From positions 1 through 13,056 of the forward strand of contig JAJDBI010000163.1 in assembly GCA_029261435.1 (NCBI GenBank): DNA of 13,056 nt, read 5' to 3'. Source of the DNA: Nitrospinaceae bacterium. Lineage in GTDB: Bacteria > Nitrospinota > Nitrospinia > Nitrospinales > VA-1. Under the pieces are notes generated by a model. That model saw only the letters and a list, made by a program, of their open reading frames with translations. It did not search any database and was not told the origin of the DNA. Positions 7,421-12,591 of the stretch are shown one piece after another (the stretch's first letter is position 1; each line of letters starts with the position of its first letter). The position numbers and the translations under genes were made by a program.

Positions 7421-7472
7421 TTGTCAAGCCTTCTATGACTTTAATTATAGGAGTAGAAAAAAGGCTTGTCAA
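7421..7472. repeat. Inverted repeat centred on the -10 box of the pilus promoter
   Basis: TTGTCAAGCCTT (7421-7432) and AAGGCTTGTCAA (7461-7472) are 12-bp inverted arms with one mismatch. Their centre, 7446.5, falls exactly in the middle of the -10 hexamer (7444-7449). One arm covers the -35 box; the other lies in the early transcribed region at about +6 to +17. Centres of the arms are 40 bp apart, close to four DNA turns. This fits a bipartite operator for a repressor acting on the pilus operon. It is also possible that one arm matches simply because it contains the -35 sequence. Confidence 0.45.
7444..7472 (-). promoter_or_regulatory. Consensus sigma-70 promoter of the prepilin operon
   Basis: On the minus strand TTGACA (7472-7467) is followed after exactly 17 bp by TATAAT (7449-7444). 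Both hexamers match the consensus 6 of 6 at the optimal spacing. RNA would start near 7437, giving a leader of about 37 bases before ATG 7400. The position directly upstream of the first pilus gene and facing it supports function. A promoter this strong usually needs a repressor, which fits the inverted repeat around it. Confidence 0.88.
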
Positions 7473-7489
7473 AAAAGATGAGATGTGCT

Positions 7490-7510
7490 GATTTAATTTC
7501 CTCTTAAATC
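7490..7510. promoter_or_regulatory. 21-bp perfect dyad in the divergent intergenic region
   Basis: GATTTAA (7490-7496) and TTAAATC (7504-7510) are perfect 7-bp inverted arms around a 7-bp centre. With a G-T pair the arms extend to 10 bp (GC..GC on the outside). It lies 18 bp upstream of the pilus -35 box and 54 bp upstream of the plus-strand candidate -35 box, a natural place for a regulator of both directions. No T-run follows on either strand, so a terminator is unlikely. Confidence 0.4.
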
Positions 7511-7563
7511 GGCTGAATTATCGCATATTATTGGTTTTTAAGAATTTAGCGGAAATTTTATGC

Positions 7564-7592
7564 TTGTACTGCCTGTTGTCAGTTTTTATACT
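7564..7592 (+). promoter_or_regulatory. Candidate promoter for the Asp-Lys protein genes
   Basis: TTGTAC (7564-7569), 17 bp, TATACT (7587-7592). The -10 matches 5 of 6 and the -35 matches 3 of 6 of the sigma-70 consensus at ideal spacing. RNA would begin near 7599, about 64 bases before the ATG at 7663. It faces away from the pilus promoter, making this a divergent control region. The -35 box is weak, which would fit activator dependence. Confidence 0.45.
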
Positions 7593-7662
7593 AAGCATGT
7601 CCATTGCTAAGATTTTAAACCAAGAGTATAGCGAGAATTTTGTGCATACCAAACACCTCATC

Positions 7663-8208
7663 ATGAATCCTCTGACCTTATTCTTTCTGGTTTTGCTTTT
7701 TGTTTTTACCGGTGCAGAGAGTTCGGTGTTTTTTTCAGACTCTGAGTTCATCGCAAAGGCAGAAGCAAGTGATAAAGACAAAGACAAGGACAAAGACAAA
7801 GACAAAGACGATGACAAGGATAAGGATGATGACGGGGAATGTGACTTAGATAATAGTGATGAGTATTGTTATAAAAAAGACAGTATGCCGCGTACTGTTT
7901 TTGATTGTAAAAATGTCAATATTCTTAAGATTCTCTATCACGAGGATTTTATTGCAACAGAAGATGCGTCCGGGCCCAATATTCTGGTTACTGGAGTTTC
8001 GGGTAAAAAGTGCTCGGTAAAAATAGATAAAGTATCCGGCGGTGATAAATGTGGTTTTCGTGTATTTATATCGACTGACAATTATGGCGAGAAAAGTCTT
8101 CAGATTTTGACCAAACCCAAAAGCGGTGCCAGTAATTGTGAGATGACCATCAAGGTGGAGGCTCGCAAGGTGATGCATATAGGTCCCCCGCCAAGTGGCG
8201 TATTTTAA
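7663..8208 (+). CDS. Exported Asp-Lys repeat protein, 181 residues, function unknown
   Basis: I do not recognise the family. Residues 1 to about 20 are a hydrophobic export signal (MNPLTLFFLVLLFVFTGAES), followed by VFFSDSEFIAKAEA with a likely cut after AEA (35). An alternating Asp-Lys run (37-48) grades into Asp-rich DDDKDKDDDGE (about 49-59). The C-terminal domain (60-181) is beta-rich with six cysteines (60, 69, 82, 117, 130, 159), consistent with disulfides in the periplasm or outside the cell. It ends in a PPPSGVF tail. I chose ATG 7663 because it gives a normal signal peptide and lies downstream of the candidate promoter; in-frame ATG 7597 and TTG 7531 are possible longer starts but overlap or precede the promoter. 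No clear Shine-Dalgarno is seen. It is divergent from the pilus operon and followed by a gene of the same architecture. Confidence 0.75.
   Translation: MNPLTLFFLVLLFVFTGAESSVFFSDSEFIAKAEASDKDKDKDKDKDKDDDKDKDDDGECDLDNSDEYCYKKDSMPRTVFDCKNVNILKILYHEDFIATEDASGPNILVTGVSGKKCSVKIDKVSGGDKCGFRVFISTDNYGEKSLQILTKPKSGASNCEMTIKVEARKVMHIGPPPSGVF
7771..7833 (+). repeat. GAYAAR hexanucleotide repeat coding Asp-Lys
   Basis: Six uninterrupted 6-bp units GA(T/C)AA(A/G) run from 7771 to 7806, then the pattern degenerates into extra Asp codons to 7833. Variation is confined to third codon positions, so selection has kept the Asp-Lys protein pattern while the DNA drifted. Because the unit is 6 bp, gain or loss of units changes linker length without breaking the frame. 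Confidence 0.85.
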
Positions 8209-8271
8209 GTAGATATTGGCCGGGTCAATGAAGAAGGTTATGATTGGAAAACAAAGTTGGAGTATAAAAGG

Positions 8272-9108
8272 ATGAATCGTCCGATTTTTAAAACTATTGC
8301 AGTTTTTTCCGTAGCCATACTGGTGTTAATGGTTGTGGGTTGGACCAACCCTATGTTGTTTTCTGATTCCTCTATGGTTTCCCTGGCAGAAGCCGACTCG
8401 GGTCATACTCATACTCATAGTCATGGTAATTTTCAGCATAGCCATTGGCATACTTCGGGTTCCCATCATGGCTGGAATCATAACCACAGCCATGATGATG
8501 ACAAAGATAAAGATAAAGATAAAGATAAAGACAAAGATAAAGACAAAGACAAAGATAAAGACAAAGATAAAGACAAGGATATAGATGCGAAAGCGGATTG
8601 TGACCAGAGCATCTATGTGAATCGGCACATTGGTATTTGCTCGAACCGGGCAACGGTTACTGTTTCCGGTATGAAGAGGTATGTGCATGTCAGTTCTGGT
8701 AGTGGAGCGGTTTTGGCGGATGTGAATTCGAAAGCTGTCCAGCTTAGATCTAAATCCGGAGACTTGACGGCAAGAGGTCTGACAAAATATGGTATTTTCA
8801 AAACGCGAATTGGCAATGTGCGGGTCAAGTATTGTAGAAAGGTGAAGAAAAGTACGGGGAATTTATATGTGCAAATTATAGATAGCCCCTCGGGTGTTGA
8901 TGAAGATGGCGACCCCAATGAAGCAGATGCGGATTTGCAGTTCACTTCAAACTCGAAGGTCAAGCTTGACATCTTAAGGGATGCAAATAAGTTTAAATCT
9001 GACTTTGTCAGTCACAATAGTAACGGGCTTTTGATTGATGGGAGCGTGACAAAAGGTAATTTGTTTATCAGTGAGTTCATTATTGCCGACCCACCCTGCC
9101 CGTATTGA
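8272..9108 (+). CDS. Exported His-rich, Asp-Lys repeat protein, 278 residues, function unknown
   Basis: No family is recognised for the whole protein. Residues 1 to about 24 form a basic-hydrophobic export signal (MNRPIFKTIAVFSVAILVLM), then MLFSDSSMVSLAEA with a likely cut after AEA (41). Residues 45-74 hold twelve histidines in HxH and HH patterns, a plausible Zn, Ni, Cu or Fe binding patch. Thirteen Asp-Lys units follow (77-102). The C-terminal region (110-278) has patterns such as VSSGSGAVLADV, LRSKSGDLTARGL and FKTRIGNVRVKYC, resembling the repeating SG(D)V turns of DUF4097-type or GIN-type beta-helical adhesin domains. Cys at 110 and 123 and near the end (PPCPY) may pair. ATG 8272 is chosen because GGAG lies 9 bases upstream; the in-frame TTG 8257 overlaps that site. 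It follows the sister gene after 63 bp, so the two are probably cotranscribed. Confidence 0.78.
   Translation: MNRPIFKTIAVFSVAILVLMVVGWTNPMLFSDSSMVSLAEADSGHTHTHSHGNFQHSHWHTSGSHHGWNHNHSHDDDKDKDKDKDKDKDKDKDKDKDKDKDKDIDAKADCDQSIYVNRHIGICSNRATVTVSGMKRYVHVSSGSGAVLADVNSKAVQLRSKSGDLTARGLTKYGIFKTRIGNVRVKYCRKVKKSTGNLYVQIIDSPSGVDEDGDPNEADADLQFTSNSKVKLDILRDANKFKSDFVSHNSNGLLIDGSVTKGNLFISEFIIADPPCPY
8500..8577 (+). repeat. Thirteen-unit GAYAAR hexanucleotide repeat coding Asp-Lys
   Basis: Thirteen consecutive 6-bp units GA(T/C)AA(A/G) occupy 8500-8577, flanked upstream by two GAT codons and downstream by GAT ATA GAT. All differences between units are synonymous. The same unit occurs in the neighbouring gene at 7771-7806, about 700 bp away in the same orientation, so the two tracts could recombine and fuse or delete the genes between them. 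Confidence 0.92.
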
Positions 9109-9111
9109 TTC

Positions 9112-9618
9112 TTAGAGCTTAATTTTTTTTATCCAAAGATGTTTCAAAAGAAGTAACCCTGCCAGTGTCATGGGAGCCCAGAACACAAAGGGTCTTCCCA
9201 GTAGAGTGAATCCCAGAAAAAACATTACGATCCCCATCCAGAAGCCGTTGTTCTCGTGAAAGAAGATCTGATCCACCTGTTTGTATTGATGCAGGATAAA
9301 GGTGAAGAAACGTCCAGCCCACAGGCCGGTTATGCAGGAACCCACCGCTGCGAGTATGAGAGTAAAGCTTGAAAACGGCATATTCGAGACCAGTGCGTAA
9401 ACGCTGTAGTAACAGAACAGGCCGAGCCCGACTCCAATATTCCTGTCCAGATTTTTCAACCATAGTCCGATGATAGAGCCAACGAGCCAGGAAGCGGTGA
9501 TGATCATATAGGTCAGGTAGGCGGAAGAGATATTGATCTGCAGAAGAATTAAATAGCAGAACTGTAGAGTGGAAAAATACAGTCCGGTCAAAAAGGCGTA
9601 AGCGGGAAACTTAATCAT
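9112..9618 (-). CDS. Small polytopic membrane protein, free-standing copy of the SpeE-like membrane module
   Basis: This 168-residue protein has about five membrane segments (roughly 4-24, 30-52, 60-77, 80-103, 122-160 as one or two). It starts at ATG 9618, overlapping the stop of the preceding gene by 8 bases, so translation is coupled. The pattern FLTGLYFSTLQF...IITASWLVGSIIGLWLK parallels FLVGACLSISQF...LVTAAFFMGLSIGYFLSLK at the N-terminus of the preceding gene, and FFHENNGFWMGIVMFFLGF parallels LYSMELIGFAAGFAVVGL. I infer it is a paralogue of that membrane module without the enzyme domain, probably forming a complex with it. Function is not known. Its stop lies 3 bp from the stop of the convergent plus-strand gene. 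In the longer frame upstream there is no better start. Confidence 0.7.
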   Translation of the reverse strand: MIKFPAYAFLTGLYFSTLQFCYLILLQINISSAYLTYMIITASWLVGSIIGLWLKNLDRNIGVGLGLFCYYSVYALVSNMPFSSFTLILAAVGSCITGLWAGRFFTFILHQYKQVDQIFFHENNGFWMGIVMFFLGFTLLGRPFVFWAPMTLAGLLLLKHLWIKKIKL

Positions 9619-11089
9619 CGTCGAAGTACCGATCTGTAAAACGTTCCCATCCTCTTCTGAGCACAAGATCAAGATTGTCCACCGCGAGAGGCACGGCTTT
9701 AGAGAGATAAAATGGTACTTCAAATGAAGACAGGATTTCCAGGTCCTCTTCATAGTCACTTGTCATCTTTCTTACATCAGATTTGTTAAACGGCAGTTGC
9801 TGGGAAGCGTAGGCGAAACTGCGGTCGGCCTTGTCGCTGTTGATCACCATGACCTGCTTGAAAGCTTTTGACAATGCGGCGACCACTCGGGCAGGTGTGC
9901 GGTTATTGTGTTGCAATGGGCCGCTCAATTGCACGGCAATGACCCCCTGTGCTGTCATCTTCGAACGAGCCAGTTGATAAAACTCCACTGTATGAAGAAT
10001 GGCCTCTTGAATAGTTAGAGGAGAGGGGATGTCCATAATGACCAGATCAAATTTATCTTCTGTGGTTTTCAGGAAATGTTTTCCATCGTCGATGATCAGG
10101 TTCCAACGGTCGAGTCCTGCCAGTTTTTGCGTTGGGGTGAAAAATTGTTCTCCAGCTAGCAGGACTCCGGCATCGAGTTCAACCGACTGTACGAATTTTG
10201 AATGAGGGTAGACTTTGGGCACTGAAGAGAGGGTGCCATTTCCGACTATCAGGGTTTTAACAGGTTTGATGAGCCTTGCTGGGATTTCAGCTATGTAGTA
10301 ATTCAAATCTTCGAGGTCCGAAGCGTTGAGGTTCAGCAGTCCGTCTAAATAAAGATAGAGTTCTCCATCTTCATCTCCAATCACCTCGACTTTTTGGTAG
10401 GCCGAGTTGATCGACATCAGAGTGGTGGCCTTGTCGAACGAATGTTTGTTTTCATAAAGCAGGGCGGTGGTGTGCCGGTCTATCTGTGTGAGAGAACTAC
10501 CGGCGACAACAGCGATCAACACAAAAGCCACTGTCCAGGTTTTCTTCTGCAACGCCAGGTGAATGACAATTGCCAGTAGAGCCCAGTAAATGGGGATGAT
10601 GAAGTCGACGCCTTTATTCCAGCTCAAGCCGACAACAGCGAATCCTGCCGCAAAACCGATCAATTCCATGGAATAAAGAACTTTCATTTTTTGCAGAGCA
10701 GTTTCTCCATGAATGCGTCGGGGTAGAAACACTGCGAAGATGGAACTGAATATCAAGGCATAGGCAAACATTAGAGCCATGTACCAATAGCCGCCAAGGT
10801 CCATCCTTGCTATTCCTACTGCAAGCATTCTGTAGGAGAAAGGAAAGGTCAGGTGCAGAAAAGCGATTATGAGAAACGCGGACTCAAAAAATTCTTCGGA
10901 AAATTTCAGTGATAAAAAATAACCGATGGAGAGCCCCATGAAGAACGCAGCAGTTACCAGAATGATCACCACTTCTTCCCCATAGAGGATGGTGACAAAA
11001 TCGCGGATCATCACGAATTGCGAAATGCTCAGACAGGCTCCCACTAAAAACAGGAGAACAGGTTCTCTGAGGGCGTGATAACGGTTCAA
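9611..11089 (-). CDS. Membrane-bound spermidine-synthase-like protein
   Basis: This 492-residue protein combines about six membrane helices (about 10-29, 38-60, 70-92, 101-122, 140-155, 162-200) with a C-terminal soluble domain (about 225-485) of the spermidine synthase / class I methyltransferase-like fold. Family marks are SAYQKVEV (229-236), LYLDGLLNLNASDLEDLNYY (245-264), a degenerate nucleotide loop IVGNGTLSSVPKVYP (281-295), SVELDAGV (302-309), IIDDGKHFL (332-340) and FDLVIMDIPSP (347-357). In true spermidine synthases the last motif is usually D(S/T)(S/T)DP with a second Asp; here it is Pro-Ser-Pro, and the YHE motif is YYIAE, so the aminopropyl transfer activity is doubtful. The start is TTG 11089, the only start codon before an in-frame stop, and it keeps the first helix whole. 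It lies 106 bp after the aminomutase gene. Confidence 0.8.
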   Translation of the reverse strand: MNRYHALREPVLLFLVGACLSISQFVMIRDFVTILYGEEVVIILVTAAFFMGLSIGYFLSLKFSEEFFESAFLIIAFLHLTFPFSYRMLAVGIARMDLGGYWYMALMFAYALIFSSIFAVFLPRRIHGETALQKMKVLYSMELIGFAAGFAVVGLSWNKGVDFIIPIYWALLAIVIHLALQKKTWTVAFVLIAVVAGSSLTQIDRHTTALLYENKHSFDKATTLMSINSAYQKVEVIGDEDGELYLYLDGLLNLNASDLEDLNYYIAEIPARLIKPVKTLIVGNGTLSSVPKVYPHSKFVQSVELDAGVLLAGEQFFTPTQKLAGLDRWNLIIDDGKHFLKTTEDKFDLVIMDIPSPLTIQEAILHTVEFYQLARSKMTAQGVIAVQLSGPLQHNNRTPARVVAALSKAFKQVMVINSDKADRSFAYASQQLPFNKSDVRKMTSDYEEDLEILSSFEVPFYLSKAVPLAVDNLDLVLRRGWERFTDRYFDDD

Positions 11090-11116
11090 AAGTTTAGCTC
11101 TGTTGGATTTGAAAAT

Positions 11117-11142
11117 TTGATCCTTTATATGAAATGGATCAA
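11117..11142. repeat. Stem-loop between the aminomutase and SpeE-like genes
   Basis: TTGATCC (11117-11123) and GGATCAA (11136-11142) form a perfect 7-bp stem with a 12-base loop in the 106-bp gap (11090-11195). On the minus strand it is followed by ATTTTC, a poor U-run, so it is at most a weak or partial terminator after the aminomutase gene. Nothing else convincing is seen in this gap. Confidence 0.3.
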
Positions 11143-11195
11143 GACTACTGGAGTGATTCTATCAGGAAGTCGAATTGTAGGGGGTAGGAATTTAT

Positions 11196-12320
11196 TCAGG
11201 CGGGGAGCTGGCACATATCCTGGTGTTTTGACTTTCCGTTTTCGCTGGAAGACCCGTTTTTTCCATCCGGCTGGCTATAGCGGAAAACTTTTCCTTCGTA
11301 ATTGGTTATGACAACTTCATCCTTGTTGTGTTCGACAACACTGTTGGGGAGCAGTCTTACTTTGCCGCCTCCTCCCGGAGCATCGATTACGAAATAAGGC
11401 ACTGCCATGCCTGAAGTGTGGCCCATGAGGTCTCTGATAATGTCGAGCCCTTTTTGCACAGAGGTACGAAAATGGTCTGTACCCTCAGTCATATCAGCTT
11501 GATAAATATAATAAGGTTTGACACGGTTCTTCAACAATTTCTGCATCAACTCTTTCATGATAAGTGAATCGTCATTGACTCCTTTTAATAGAACTGTCTG
11601 GCTTCCTAATGGGATGCCAATGTCTGCTAGCATGGCGCAGGCTTTTTCTACTTCAGGAGTGATCTCTGCAGGGTGGTTGAAATGCATGTTGAAATATAGT
11701 GGGTGATATTTTTTCAGTATCGAGCACAGGTTTTCTGTGATTCTGGCTGGTAATGTTCCGGGGACCCGTGTTCCAATACGAATGATCTCGAGATGCGGGA
11801 TGGACCGAAGTTCTCCAAGAATGCGGTCCAGTTCCTTATCGGGCACGAGAAGTGGATCTCCACCAGACATGATCACATCGCGGATTTCAGGATTGTTGCG
11901 GATGTACTCAATGCCTTGCCTGAGAGTTTCGCGCGTAACGACTCCGGGAAAACCAATTTTTCGTTTTCTTGTGCAGAACCGGCAGACAATGGGGCATTGG
12001 TTGTTGATCATCAGTAATACCCGGTCAGGATAGCGGTGCACCAGCTCCGGTACAGGCATGTCGCCTTCTTCGTTAAGCGGGTCGGCGATCAGGGTATCTC
12101 CATCAATATAATCGTCCAACTCTTCGAGGGTAGGAACGACCTGCTTCCACAAAGGGTCATTGGGACCCTTAATGAGATTCAGGAAATAAGAATTGATGCG
12201 TATGGGGTAAAGTTCTCCTACCTTTTCCAGTCGCTCCCGATACTCTGAAGATTCGGGGATGAACGGCAGGTCTTTGATCTTCACCGCGCTCTGGCTGAGT
12301 TGTTGTTGCCAAGGCTCCAT
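11196..12320 (-). CDS. kamA: L-lysine 2,3-aminomutase, radical SAM and PLP enzyme
   Basis: This 374-residue enzyme would convert L-lysine to beta-lysine using a 4Fe-4S cluster, S-adenosylmethionine and pyridoxal phosphate. The cluster cysteines are in CPIVCRFC (109, 113, 116), followed by TRKRKIG as in KamA rather than the FRRHF of EpmB. SGGDP (152-156) is the SAM-binding GGD motif. YIYQADMTEGTDHF holds Asp276 and FVIDAPGGGGK holds Asp313 and the PLP lysine 320, matching the lysine-binding aspartates and PLP lysine of clostridial KamA. The tail after about 350 is Ser/Gly/Lys-rich with one Cys and lacks the Cys-x-Cys-x-x-Cys zinc tail of clostridial enzymes. ATG 12320 has AAGGA about 6 bases upstream. 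Beta-lysine may serve elongation factor P modification or the osmolyte N-acetyl-beta-lysine; neither partner gene is in view. Confidence 0.93.
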   Translation of the reverse strand: MEPWQQQLSQSAVKIKDLPFIPESSEYRERLEKVGELYPIRINSYFLNLIKGPNDPLWKQVVPTLEELDDYIDGDTLIADPLNEEGDMPVPELVHRYPDRVLLMINNQCPIVCRFCTRKRKIGFPGVVTRETLRQGIEYIRNNPEIRDVIMSGGDPLLVPDKELDRILGELRSIPHLEIIRIGTRVPGTLPARITENLCSILKKYHPLYFNMHFNHPAEITPEVEKACAMLADIGIPLGSQTVLLKGVNDDSLIMKELMQKLLKNRVKPYYIYQADMTEGTDHFRTSVQKGLDIIRDLMGHTSGMAVPYFVIDAPGGGGKVRLLPNSVVEHNKDEVVITNYEGKVFRYSQPDGKNGSSSENGKSKHQDMCQLPA

Positions 12321-12344
12321 TTTTTTCCTTATTTTCGTGAGAGA

Positions 12345-12584
12345 TTAAGAATTGACCGGGTAGGTCTTTTTTAGATAGTCGATGATATCGTATTCATCGT
12401 CAAGAACGGTATCGCCATCCACCAAAACCGGGACGGTGGTTTGCCCCGACACTTCGTGAACTTCCTTGCGCTCATGATGGGGCCATGGGACATCTACTTT
12501 TTCATACTCCAGGCTCATTTGTGCCAGCACTTCTCTGACCATGGCGCAGTAACCGCACCCGTCAATATTATAGAGCTTCATCAT
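12345..12584 (-). CDS. Small glutaredoxin-like protein
   Basis: This 79-residue single-domain protein has a thioredoxin fold of glutaredoxin type. The active site is CGYC (Cys10 and Cys13, numbered from the first of two adjacent Met codons). TVPVLVDGD (50-58) supplies the cis-proline loop, and DDEYDIIDYLKKTY is the typical final helix that contacts glutathione. It would reduce disulfides or glutathionylated proteins in the cytoplasm. The dicysteine site differs from the usual CPYC. Start ATG is 12584 or 12581. It begins 7 bp after the upstream gene and ends 24 bp before the aminomutase, so the three form an operon. It may protect or help mature an oxygen-sensitive partner, but that is inference. 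Confidence 0.88.
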   Translation of the reverse strand: MMKLYNIDGCGYCAMVREVLAQMSLEYEKVDVPWPHHERKEVHEVSGQTTVPVLVDGDTVLDDEYDIIDYLKKTYPVNS

Positions 12585-12591
12585 AATAAAA

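Noticed and set aside
7531..7662. Longer N-terminus for the first Asp-Lys protein from TTG 7531 or ATG 7597
   Set aside because: It would place the start before or at the candidate transcription start and in front of an already complete signal peptide; kept only as a less likely alternative.
7771..8577. CRISPR-like array from regular short repeats
   Set aside because: The repeats are contiguous 6-bp coding units without spacers and vary only at synonymous sites inside open frames.
8326..8688. Minus-strand frames with Phe-Ile/Val-Phe or Cys-Leu-Tyr repeats
   Set aside because: These are mirror images of the GAYAAR repeat on the plus strand; the apparent hydrophobic repeats are an artefact of the complement.
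9109..9130. Rho-independent terminator formed by the T-run after the plus-strand genes
   Set aside because: I could not find a paired stem before the T-run; the preceding bases do not form more than three consecutive pairs.
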